A stretch of DNA of 52,651 nucleotides, taken from assembly GCA_031549535.1 (NCBI GenBank), contig JAVBPP010000017.1:1-52651 (forward strand). Reading direction: 5' to 3'. Shown piece by piece: positions 16,848-25,015 of this stretch; the stretch's first letter is position 1, and each line of letters opens with the position of its first letter. The position numbers and the translations under genes were made by a program. Below the pieces are notes generated by a model. The model had not been told where the DNA came from. It made no database searches and was given only the letters and a program-made list of their open reading frames with translations. This DNA comes from JAVBPP01 sp031549535. GTDB lineage: Bacteria; Bacillota; Clostridia; Oscillospirales; Acutalibacteraceae.

Positions 16848-17656
16848 TTAGCGACATCACAATTGGCCAGTATTATCCCGCCAACTCGCCCATTCACAGG
16901 CTCGACCCGCGCAATAAAATAGTGCTGACACTTGGGTTGTTGACCGTTATGTTCCTCTGCCAGAGCTTTCCCGCGCTTGGGGCAGCTGTGTTGATGACCG
17001 CTACGGTTACGCTGCTTTCCCGCGTACCGCTGCGCATGCTTTGGAAAAGCTTGAAGCCTATTTTTATGATATTAATTTTTACAGCCCTGCTTAATCTGTT
17101 TTACAACAAGGAGGGGCAGGAGTTTGTTCTTTGGAAAATACGCATCACAACCGGCGGTATTTACCTTGCGATTTTTATGGCTGTTCGAATTTTATGCCTG
17201 GTGCTCATCGGCTCGCTCATGACCTACACCACAACGCCGACCATGCTCACGGACGCTATGGAGCGCTTGCTTTCCCCCTTGAAGCTGTTCCGCGTTCCGG
17301 TACACACGCTGGCGATGATGATGACCCTGGCGCTGCGCTTTATCCCTGTTTTGATTGAGGAAATAGAGCGGATTATGAACGCGCAGAAGGCACGCGGGGC
17401 AAACCTTGAGAGCGGGGGATTACTTTCGCGCGCAAAAGCGTTGGTTCCGATTTTTATACCGCTGCTCATCTCCGCCTTCCGCCGGGCTTATGACCTGGCC
17501 TTTGCCATGGAATGCCGTTGTTACACGGGCGGAGAGGGCAGAACGCGCATGAAGCGCATGCGTTTCGGATGGCGTGACGCCGCGGCGGTTCTGCTGTTCT
17601 CGGGCTATACAGCCGGTATTATTCTACTCAATCTGCGCTTTGAATCTGTATTATAG
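16844..17656 (+). CDS. ecfT: ECF transporter transmembrane protein EcfT
   Basis: The 270-residue integral membrane coupling subunit. It has about five or six hydrophobic segments and the two cytoplasmic coupling motifs with A-R-G type sequence (NAQKARGANLE, then AMECRCYTGGEGRTR). The start ATG overlaps the ecfA2 stop. truA follows after 12 bases. Confidence 0.92.
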   Translation: MISDITIGQYYPANSPIHRLDPRNKIVLTLGLLTVMFLCQSFPALGAAVLMTATVTLLSRVPLRMLWKSLKPIFMILIFTALLNLFYNKEGQEFVLWKIRITTGGIYLAIFMAVRILCLVLIGSLMTYTTTPTMLTDAMERLLSPLKLFRVPVHTLAMMMTLALRFIPVLIEEIERIMNAQKARGANLESGGLLSRAKALVPIFIPLLISAFRRAYDLAFAMECRCYTGGEGRTRMKRMRFGWRDAAAVLLFSGYTAGIILLNLRFESVL

Positions 17657-17668
17657 GAAGTGACTGCT

Positions 17669-18442
17669 ATGCGCATGCGCACCCTGCGTTTTTCCCTGTG
17701 TTTTGACGGCGGCGCCTACCATGGCTGGCAGCTGCAGCAAAACGCCGTCACCGTGCAGGGCGCAATCAAACAGGTGCTGGAGCAAATCAGCGGAAAGAAG
17801 GAAACCGTGATTGGCTGTTCCCGCACGGACGCAGGTGTGCACGCCGCAATTTATTGTTGCTCTGTGCGTACAGAAATCCGGCTGGATTGCCAGGCTATCG
17901 TCCGCATTCTAAACAGTTTTTTGCCAAGGGATATCACGGTGTTTCACTGCGAGGAGATGCCGGATGAATTTCACGCGCAGTTTTCCTGCGTCGGTAAAGA
18001 ATACCGTTATCGCATTTGGAACGGAAAAGAGCGCAACCCATTTTTAGACCGCTATACCCTATATTATCCTTACCCTCTGGAGGCCTCATTTTTACATATT
18101 CAGTCACAGCACTATGTCGGCAAACATGATTTTGCGGCATTTTGTGCCACAGGCAGCAGTGTCACCTCAACGGTGCGCAGCGTGCGTTATACCGGGGTGG
18201 AACGGCAGGGTGATATCGTAGAGTTCACGGTCTGCGCGGACGGGTTTTTATACAATATGGTGCGCATCATGGCGGGCACATTGCTCTACCTCGCGCAGGG
18301 CAAACTGGAGCCCGGTTGTATCCCGCAGCTATTGGCGCAGGGGGATCGCACAAAAGGCGGTGTAACCGTGCCGCCGCAAGGCCTGTTTTTAACAAAGGTT
18401 CTGTATCCGGACAAAGACTTTACGGCAAGGTGGGTGTTGTAA
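17669..18442 (+). CDS. truA: tRNA pseudouridine(38-40) synthase TruA
   Basis: Isomerises uridines 38-40 of the anticodon arm. The 257-residue protein holds the catalytic aspartate D54 in SRTDAGVHA, then DEFHAQFSC and the YRYRIWN strand. AGGAAG sits 8 nt before the ATG at 17669; a GTG 9 bases upstream overlaps that site and is rejected. ecfA1-ecfA2-ecfT-truA is the order usually found inside a ribosomal protein cluster, but no ribosomal protein genes flank it here. The stop overlaps the next start (TAATG). Confidence 0.94.
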   Translation: MRMRTLRFSLCFDGGAYHGWQLQQNAVTVQGAIKQVLEQISGKKETVIGCSRTDAGVHAAIYCCSVRTEIRLDCQAIVRILNSFLPRDITVFHCEEMPDEFHAQFSCVGKEYRYRIWNGKERNPFLDRYTLYYPYPLEASFLHIQSQHYVGKHDFAAFCATGSSVTSTVRSVRYTGVERQGDIVEFTVCADGFLYNMVRIMAGTLLYLAQGKLEPGCIPQLLAQGDRTKGGVTVPPQGLFLTKVLYPDKDFTARWVL

Positions 18443-19584
18443 TGCAGACGAAAAAGAAAGCAGCGCGTACAAAACGATTGTATCTCATTCTGGCAGCCAT
18501 GCTGCTGGTTTTGTTCGGATTGCTGTTTGTTTTAGCCCGTGTTACGGGCAACGCAAGCTATCTGAAGGTGCAGGACGGTTTTCGCGCCTTTTTCTCCGGA
18601 TTTTCCTCCGGCGAAGGCTATCCCTATACCTTTGAGGAGGAGAATGCGGAACAGATTCACAGCTTTCGCAATGGGCTGATTTATTTGACAGGGGATTCCA
18701 CTCATGTGATGAACGCCGATGCTAAGCAGAGTTTTGTCAAAAAGCTGAGCTTTACCGACCCGCATATGGCCGTTTACAACGGGCATGCCGTTGTGTACGA
18801 CCGTGTATCCGGTAATTGGTTTTTACAAAACGGCTCCTCTGTTATCACGGAGCAGAGCATGGGCAGCTCCATTTTTACTGCGGCGGTTGGAAAAAAGCGC
18901 ACAGTGGCGGTGGTAACCGGCACAGAGGATGCCTTCAGCGTGCTGCATGTATATAACCACAACGGCAAGGAGCTGTTTCAATACACCTGTGTCAAGGAGC
19001 GTATCGCGAGTGTCAGCCTCTCGCCGGACGGAAAGCATGTGGCGCTTCTGGCCTTGGGCGCAACAGACGCCCAAATGTATGCCCGGCTGCTTATCTTTGC
19101 ATTAGACGCACAGGAGCCGGTCTATACCGAGGAGTTTTTGAATACAACGCTGATAAAAATACAATTCACCGAGAGCGGAAATCTGCTTTTGCTTGGTGAT
19201 ACCTTGTTCCGCAGCTATTCCAAAGCATTTCAACCGATTGCCAAACAGGAATTTAAGTTGGGCAGTTTGCGTAAATATGCAGTGGACGACAGCGGCAGAT
19301 GCGCTTTTGTTCTGCGCCTGGTGGCGGATGAGCAGAAAGACAGCTTGTTTGTTTATTCCAAGGATGGCGTAAAAGAACAGGAAAAATCGTTTACCGCTAT
19401 AACGAGCATTGCGGTTTCCCACAGTTATACAGCCGTTATGGAGGGAAGCAAGCTAATCGTGCTCAACACGGCGGGCATTGTGTTAAAGGAATTCGAAGAA
19501 GAACAGCCGTCCGCTGAATTGTTCCTCAGCGGAAAAAGCCTATATGCCTACGCATCAAAAACCGTAACAAAACATGATTTTTAA
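18442..19584 (+). CDS. Membrane-anchored beta-propeller-like protein (DUF5711 type)
   Basis: A 380-residue protein with a lysine-rich start, one transmembrane segment at about 12-34 and an extracytoplasmic remainder built of repeated beta strands (for example GNWFLQNGSS, KHVALLALGAT, AFVLRLVADE), which suggests a propeller. The arrangement resembles DUF5711 proteins of Clostridia. Start by TAATG coupling with truA. Function unknown; the family name is from memory. Confidence 0.7.
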   Translation: MQTKKKAARTKRLYLILAAMLLVLFGLLFVLARVTGNASYLKVQDGFRAFFSGFSSGEGYPYTFEEENAEQIHSFRNGLIYLTGDSTHVMNADAKQSFVKKLSFTDPHMAVYNGHAVVYDRVSGNWFLQNGSSVITEQSMGSSIFTAAVGKKRTVAVVTGTEDAFSVLHVYNHNGKELFQYTCVKERIASVSLSPDGKHVALLALGATDAQMYARLLIFALDAQEPVYTEEFLNTTLIKIQFTESGNLLLLGDTLFRSYSKAFQPIAKQEFKLGSLRKYAVDDSGRCAFVLRLVADEQKDSLFVYSKDGVKEQEKSFTAITSIAVSHSYTAVMEGSKLIVLNTAGIVLKEFEEEQPSAELFLSGKSLYAYASKTVTKHDF

Positions 19585-19594
19585 CGGTAATTTC

Positions 19595-19624
19595 TTGTGG
19601 CATTCACAGTATTTGTGCTATAAT
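19595..19624 (+). promoter_or_regulatory. Probable sigma-A promoter of cvpA-pgsA-clpC
   Basis: TTGTGG (19595-19600) and a perfect TATAAT (19619-19624) are 18 bases apart. Transcription would start near 19631, shortly before GAGGGTG (19638-19644) and the ATG at 19650. A weak hairpin (ACCGT/ACGGT) lies at the end of the preceding gene. Confidence 0.65.
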
Positions 19625-19649
19625 GGGAAAAAACAGCGAGGGTGATGGG

Positions 19650-20360
19650 ATGGAATATGTAGTTGATTTGCTGTTGCTATGTGTTTTTGTGCTAATCGTG
19701 GGTCTGGGCGCCTATAAAGGGTTTGTGAAAACAGCCTTAACTATGCTATCCTTTTTACTTTCCTTGTTTATTGCTGGCCTGTTAAGCAGCGCGGCAGCCC
19801 CTGTATTGTATGACAATTTTGTGGAAAAGCCTGCACTTGAATTGGTGACAAAACGCATTGACCAAACCGTTGACGTTGACTTAACAGCGAAACAGGCCAG
19901 GCAAATTATTTCCGATTTACCGGATGCCATCGCTCCGCTGGCTGAGGCTGTTGGGGTTGATTTAAAAGAATTGGAGAAGAGCATAGACTCCAAAAAAGTC
20001 TCAAGCGAATCCATTGCGCAGCAGTTGACTCAAGCGGTAATAGAGCCAATCGCCATCCCGGTATTAAAGGCCATTTCCTTCATTCTGCTCCTAATACTCT
20101 GCTCCGTTATTTTGCGTATCGTAGTAGAATTAATTGATAAATTCGCAAAACTACCTGTGCTGAAAACGGCAAATCATATTTTAGGGGGTGCCTTGGGCGC
20201 TGTGAAGGGGTTGCTATTTTTGCTGGTGCTGTGCACCGCCTTGCATTTGGCAACATCCATAAGCAGCACATCGTTGTTTACAAAGGCGGTTGATTCCTCT
20301 GTGATTGTGAGATATTTGGATATTTCCAAAACCATCGGCGGCGGAGCCGATACAAAATAA
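19650..20360 (+). CDS. CvpA family membrane protein
   Basis: A 236-residue membrane protein of the CvpA/colicin V production family. There is an N-terminal pair of hydrophobic segments with the family-like GLGAYKGFVKTALTMLSF, a soluble central loop rich in charged residues, then two or more hydrophobic segments including LGGALGAVKGLLFLL. GAGGGTG lies 5 nt before the ATG. Clostridial CvpA proteins are linked to cell-surface or stress traits, but no specific activity is known. Confidence 0.82.
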   Translation: MEYVVDLLLLCVFVLIVGLGAYKGFVKTALTMLSFLLSLFIAGLLSSAAAPVLYDNFVEKPALELVTKRIDQTVDVDLTAKQARQIISDLPDAIAPLAEAVGVDLKELEKSIDSKKVSSESIAQQLTQAVIEPIAIPVLKAISFILLLILCSVILRIVVELIDKFAKLPVLKTANHILGGALGAVKGLLFLLVLCTALHLATSISSTSLFTKAVDSSVIVRYLDISKTIGGGADTK

Positions 20361-20386
20361 AAACTAAAATGGGTGTGGGGAAACAT

Positions 20387-21022
20387 ATGTTTAAAAAATA
20401 CTTTAAGGGCAGCCTAACCATTCCAAATTTAATGAGTTTTTGCCGTATTCTGATTGTTCCAATTTTTGCATGGCTCTATTTTGAGGGGCAAGTGTTGGCA
20501 GCGTTCATTCTTTTGGTGCTTTCCGGCTTGTCCGATTTATTCGATGGCAAGATTGCGCGCAAACTCAATCAAGTCAGCGAAATGGGGAAAATGCTGGATC
20601 CGATTGCGGATAAGTTGACCGTAATCGCCATTTCTTTGATTCTGTTTTACGAATTTAATCACAGCGGCAGCAAAATTATGCATATTTTCTCTTGGGTGTT
20701 TCTCTTCTTCCTGCTCAAGGAGGCCGTTATGATTATCGGCGGCGTGATTATGGTTGCCATGGGGCTCAAGCCCGGCGCTGCGGAAATTTATGGTAAAATT
20801 GCGACAAATGCGTTTTATTATGTCACCTGCGCCATGTTTGCCTTCGGCCCGGAGGTTGGCGCAATTTCATCCCGTTATCCTAAAATTACAATACCGGAGC
20901 CGCTATGCGCAGTTTTGGTCGTCATCTGTGCCATACTAACTCTGGTTGCGTTTTTAAGCTATATGCCGGGGGTCGCCCAGCAATTAAGAGAACGCTCTGG
21001 AAAGGACAAGACAAATCCATGA
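20387..21022 (+). CDS. pgsA: CDP-diacylglycerol--glycerol-3-phosphate 3-phosphatidyltransferase
   Basis: Makes phosphatidylglycerol phosphate from CDP-diacylglycerol and glycerol 3-phosphate. The 211-residue membrane protein has the CDP-alcohol phosphotransferase signature D-x2-D-G-x2-A-R-x8-G-x3-D-x3-D, seen in SDLFDGKIAR and GKMLDPIADK. It starts TIPNLMSFCRI after a short positively charged segment. The ATG at 20387 is preferred because GGTGTGGGG lies just upstream; the ATG at 20369 has no ribosome site. Overlaps the Clp gene by ATGA. Confidence 0.93.
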   Translation: MFKKYFKGSLTIPNLMSFCRILIVPIFAWLYFEGQVLAAFILLVLSGLSDLFDGKIARKLNQVSEMGKMLDPIADKLTVIAISLILFYEFNHSGSKIMHIFSWVFLFFLLKEAVMIIGGVIMVAMGLKPGAAEIYGKIATNAFYYVTCAMFAFGPEVGAISSRYPKITIPEPLCAVLVVICAILTLVAFLSYMPGVAQQLRERSGKDKTNP

Positions 21023-23316
21023 AACAAATCATATGCTCAAGGTGCAAACAAAGGCCCGCTATGATCTTCGTCACAAAGGTAGAGGGAGATAACACCAGCC
21101 AGGAGGGTCTGTGCATGAAATGCGCCCTTGAGCTGAATATAGGACCGATTAAACAGATGATGCAGAGCATGGGCATCTCTGAGGATGAGGTAGACGCCGT
21201 TAACGAGCAGTTTGACAGCTTATTCTCCGGCATGGAGGGCTTAGGTTTTGAACCCGGCGGTGCTGGCACCATTCCATTTTTACAGCAGGAGGAAGGCTCT
21301 GCCCAGGACACAGGCGGGGGAGAGGACCACCAAATACAGCAGCAGGAAGCTGCTGAGCAACCGGACGAAAAACCGCGCAGCAAGCGGCAAAAAGCCAAGG
21401 AACAGAAAAAACGTAAATTTTTGAGCTTGTATTGCACGGATTTAACTGAAAAAGCAAAAAACAATCAGGTTGACCGCATCATCGGCCGTGAAAATGAGAT
21501 TTATCGTACCATACAAATTTTATGCCGCCGCTCAAAAAACAACCCCTGCCTAATCGGCGAGCCCGGTGTGGGTAAAACCGCAATTGCGGAGGGGCTTGCG
21601 TTGCGCATTGCAAACGGCGAGGTTCCCGCAAAGCTTGCCAGTAAGGAGATTCACCTGCTGGATTTGACCGCGCTGGTAGCGGGCACACAGTTCCGCGGTC
21701 AGTTTGAAAGCCGCATCAAGGGCTTGGTGGATGAGGTTAAGAGCGAGGGGAATATTATTCTCTTTATTGATGAGGTGCACAATCTGGTCGGAACAGGGGA
21801 TGCAGAGGGTTCCATGAATGCCGCAAACATCCTCAAACCCTCCCTCTCACGCGGTGAGATTCAAATCATCGGCGCAACCACTTTTAATGAATATCGCAAA
21901 TACATTGAAAAGGATTCCGCGTTGGAACGCCGCCTGCAGCCGGTCAAAGTAGAGGAGCCTTCCATTGAGGAGACCTATACCATGCTATTGGGCATTAAAG
22001 ATTACTACGAGGATTATCACAAGGTATCCATTAATAACAGCTTGATTCGCAAAGCTGTCGTGTTATCTGAGCGTTATATTAACGACCGTTTTTTACCGGA
22101 TAAAGCGATTGACCTTTTGGACGAGGCTTGCACCTGTGCTAATTTGCGCAACAAGCACATCAGCGAGTTGGAGCTGCTGACGGATTCCATCGAAGAAATG
22201 GAGGCGCAGCTGGCCACGCTGCAGGAGACGCAGAGCACAGACTACGAGGAAATTGCCCGTATGCGCTCTGATTTAATTTTAGCAAGGGAAAAAGAAAAAC
22301 AGACCCGTACCCTGGCGGAGGATAACAATGTTTTGGAGGATGATATCGCCCGTGTTATCCAGCTTTGGACAGGCATACCGGCACAAAAGGTAATGGAAAG
22401 CGATTTACGCAGGCTCTCAGGGCTGGAGGATAAACTGAAGGAAAAGCTCATTGGGCAGGACGAAGCGGTGCGGCTGGTTGCCGCCGCAATTCGCCGCGGC
22501 AGGGTGCAAATCAGTGTGCGGCGCAGGCCGGCATCCTTCATCTTTGTCGGCCCCACCGGCGTTGGAAAAACGGAGCTCGTTAAGCTTTTGGCGGATGAAC
22601 TATTTGACACGCCGGAAACTTTGATTCGTTTGGATATGTCTGAATTTATGGAGAAGCACTCCGTCTCCCGTATCATCGGCTCACCTCCCGGCTATGTGGG
22701 CTATGACGAGGCAGGTCAGCTGACCGAAAAGGTGCGCAGAAAGCCGTATTCGGTCATCCTCTTTGATGAAATTGAAAAAGCCCATCCGGATGTTATGAAT
22801 ATTTTGCTGCAAATTTTGGATGAGGGGAAAATCACAGATGCCCACGGAAGGACTGTGAGCTTTGAGAATACCGTTATCGTCATGACCTCTAACGCCGGCA
22901 GTGACCGTAAGGAGGGGGCGCTCGGCTTCGCAAAAACCCGCGACGACGCCTCGCAAGAAAAGGTGATGAAGGCTCTACAGGACTTCCTGCGGCCTGAATT
23001 TATCGGCCGCGTGGACGAGGTGGTTCTCTTCCGTGATCTGACAGAGGAAAATTACGAACGCATTGCGCAGCTGATGCTGGAGGAACTGGTGGAACCCATG
23101 CAGGACAAGGGTATCCATTTTCACTGGGATAGGGATGTTCCGGCGATCCTTGCGAAAGAAGCGATCGGCGGAAGCCGTGGTGCGCGCGATTTACGAAACG
23201 TAATCCGCCGTAAAGTAGAGGATAAAATTGCGGAATTGATTGTCAACCACAGCGGTTCTCCGCTGCAGGATATCCACCTTTCCGCGCAGGATAATCAAGT
23301 CATTATAAATCATTAA
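21019..23316 (+). CDS. clpC: ClpC-type AAA+ unfoldase with a McsA-like zinc N-terminus
   Basis: A 765-residue Clp/Hsp100 ATPase. AAA+ domain 1 has Walker A GEPGVGKT (180-187), domain 2 has GPTGVGKTE near 511, with a short coiled-coil middle region between them. The loop LGF near residue 634 (GALGFAKTRD) matches the ClpP-docking loop, so it probably feeds ClpP. The ordinary Clp_N repeat domain is absent. Instead residues 1-40 carry CSRC (C6, C9) and CMKC (C32, C35), like the zinc-binding part of the adaptor McsA, then a Gln/Glu-rich linker at about 90-135. The adaptor module appears fused to the motor. Coupled to pgsA by a 4-base overlap; the ATG at 21019 is the only start that keeps the zinc motif without running deep into pgsA. 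Confidence 0.9.
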   Translation: MKQIICSRCKQRPAMIFVTKVEGDNTSQEGLCMKCALELNIGPIKQMMQSMGISEDEVDAVNEQFDSLFSGMEGLGFEPGGAGTIPFLQQEEGSAQDTGGGEDHQIQQQEAAEQPDEKPRSKRQKAKEQKKRKFLSLYCTDLTEKAKNNQVDRIIGRENEIYRTIQILCRRSKNNPCLIGEPGVGKTAIAEGLALRIANGEVPAKLASKEIHLLDLTALVAGTQFRGQFESRIKGLVDEVKSEGNIILFIDEVHNLVGTGDAEGSMNAANILKPSLSRGEIQIIGATTFNEYRKYIEKDSALERRLQPVKVEEPSIEETYTMLLGIKDYYEDYHKVSINNSLIRKAVVLSERYINDRFLPDKAIDLLDEACTCANLRNKHISELELLTDSIEEMEAQLATLQETQSTDYEEIARMRSDLILAREKEKQTRTLAEDNNVLEDDIARVIQLWTGIPAQKVMESDLRRLSGLEDKLKEKLIGQDEAVRLVAAAIRRGRVQISVRRRPASFIFVGPTGVGKTELVKLLADELFDTPETLIRLDMSEFMEKHSVSRIIGSPPGYVGYDEAGQLTEKVRRKPYSVILFDEIEKAHPDVMNILLQILDEGKITDAHGRTVSFENTVIVMTSNAGSDRKEGALGFAKTRDDASQEKVMKALQDFLRPEFIGRVDEVVLFRDLTEENYERIAQLMLEELVEPMQDKGIHFHWDRDVPAILAKEAIGGSRGARDLRNVIRRKVEDKIAELIVNHSGSPLQDIHLSAQDNQVIINH

Positions 23317-23332
23317 ACGAGGAGGCAACAGC

Positions 23333-24343
23333 ATGAGCTACAATCCGGAAACGCTGCATATCACACAGGGGAAACAAGTCAAACCATCCCTTGCCTATGA
23401 GCCGGGGGCAGGGTTCTTTGCTCAGCAACGCGCGATTGGTGAAAAGCTGGAGGAATTGCTTTGCGTCCCTGCCTGCACAACAAAAGCACAGCCCCTCATA
23501 GAATACAAAAAGGATATGGGCGATTATGAGGATATTCGCTTCCGTTTTGAAAGTGAGCCGGATTTCTTTGTGCCCTGCCATCTGCTGTTGCCGAAACAAC
23601 GCCAGGAAAAGTTGCCCGTATTAATTTGCTTGCAGGGGCATTCCACCGGTATGTATCTCTCTCTTGGTGAAAAGCGTTTGAAAAAGGATGCGCGGCTTAT
23701 CGCGGAAATGGATAAGGACTATGCCGTTCAAGCTGTCAAACAGGGTTTTGCCGCCATTGCGTTGGAACAGCGCGGCTTTGGTGAACAAAATGCCAACGAA
23801 GACCATGAAAACACCAATTGCACCGATATGGCGATGCAGGCGCTGCTCTTAGGCCGTACATTGTTGGGTGAACGCTGCCACGATGTTTCGGCATTGATAG
23901 ATTTGCTGCCCGCGTTCCCGGAACTGGATTGCGATAAAATTGGGCTGATGGGGCAGTCCGGCGGCGGAACCGTTACCATTTATGCTGCGGCCATGGATAA
24001 GCGCATTAAAATTGCGATGCCGTCCTGCTCATTTTGCACGTATTACGGCTCCATTCTCAGCATACATCATTGCTCGTGCAATTACATACCTCATATCTAT
24101 CAATATATGGACATGTCCGACATAACTGTTTTAATTGCTCCGCGTCCCATTGTTTTTGTAGCAGGGGAGAGTGACCGTATTTTCCCGATTGCAGAGGTAC
24201 AAAAAGCTTACGGCCGCGTCAAGAGTATCTACGATGATGCAGGCGTTCCGGAAAACTGTTCTTTGGTTGTAGGGGATGGTGGCCACCGCTTTTACGGCGC
24301 GAAAGCCTGGCCCATTTTTAAGGAGTATTTTCACAGCCTGTAA
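23333..24343 (+). CDS. Alpha/beta hydrolase, acetyl-xylan-esterase-like
   Basis: A 336-residue cytoplasmic alpha/beta hydrolase. The nucleophile elbow is GQSGGG (Ser near 208), with an acid candidate in GESDR (about 279-283) and the histidine in GGHRFYG (about 316). The N-terminal extension and the LICLQGHSTGMY oxyanion-type strand resemble acetyl xylan or glucuronoyl esterases. AGGAGG lies upstream of the ATG; the gene begins 16 bases after the Clp gene. Together with the following GH20 gene it suggests intracellular breakdown of substituted oligosaccharides; the substrate is inferred only. Confidence 0.8.
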   Translation: MSYNPETLHITQGKQVKPSLAYEPGAGFFAQQRAIGEKLEELLCVPACTTKAQPLIEYKKDMGDYEDIRFRFESEPDFFVPCHLLLPKQRQEKLPVLICLQGHSTGMYLSLGEKRLKKDARLIAEMDKDYAVQAVKQGFAAIALEQRGFGEQNANEDHENTNCTDMAMQALLLGRTLLGERCHDVSALIDLLPAFPELDCDKIGLMGQSGGGTVTIYAAAMDKRIKIAMPSCSFCTYYGSILSIHHCSCNYIPHIYQYMDMSDITVLIAPRPIVFVAGESDRIFPIAEVQKAYGRVKSIYDDAGVPENCSLVVGDGGHRFYGAKAWPIFKEYFHSL

Positions 24344-24373
24344 GCAAGGCTTTTTGAAGGGATGGGCATAAAC

Positions 24374-24994
24374 ATGAAAAAGCTGTGGATGATATATCCG
24401 CTTCTGCTTGCTGTTATATTTCTCTCGGCCTGCGGTAGCCTGCAAAACAAGCCGGACTTAACCACAGCTACGCCGACTGTCTCATCGCCGATGGAAAACA
24501 CACTGTCCGCCGAAAGCATGGTTGCACTCATCCACCCGTTGGTGGAGCGCAACATGGAATGTGTAGAGCATATCTTTTATTATGGCACGCTTTCCGCAAA
24601 TACGCAGGAGCAGTTGGCGGGAATGGATGCGTACGCGGTACAGTCAGAGGACTTTCCCAGCTACACGGCTTTATTACAGTTTTTGCAGCAAACCTATGTG
24701 TCTCCCGTGGTAGACGATTTGATGAATATGCGTACAGGAGATTCTCAGTATCCGCTGTATTTTGAGCATGAGAATACGTTGTATATCAACACAGCGATGC
24801 GCCCGCAACTGGACTCTGAGCTGGACTGGACTGATTATACCATTGCGATACAGTCCACAAGCGCCCTGTCCTGCGACTTTACGGTTGGGTTGAGAAATAA
24901 GCAAACGGATACGGAGCTATCCATTTCCATGAACGCAGTTTTTGAAGACGGAACATGGCTGCTAAGCAGTGTGTATACTGGAGAGGAAGAATAA
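24374..24994 (+). CDS. Putative lipoprotein of unknown function
   Basis: A 206-residue protein with a lipoprotein signal: MKKLWMIYPLLL, hydrophobic core, lipobox LSAC (Cys near 21). A Thr/Ser-rich linker follows and then a mixed alpha/beta domain with no motif I recognise. The ATG at 24374 has AGGGATGGG just upstream; an ATG 12 bases earlier lies in that tract. It lies 30 bases after the esterase and 21 before the GH20 gene, so the three may form a unit. Confidence 0.72.
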   Translation: MKKLWMIYPLLLAVIFLSACGSLQNKPDLTTATPTVSSPMENTLSAESMVALIHPLVERNMECVEHIFYYGTLSANTQEQLAGMDAYAVQSEDFPSYTALLQFLQQTYVSPVVDDLMNMRTGDSQYPLYFEHENTLYINTAMRPQLDSELDWTDYTIAIQSTSALSCDFTVGLRNKQTDTELSISMNAVFEDGTWLLSSVYTGEEE

Positions 24995-25015
24995 CGAAAC
25001 ACGGAGGGATAGCTG

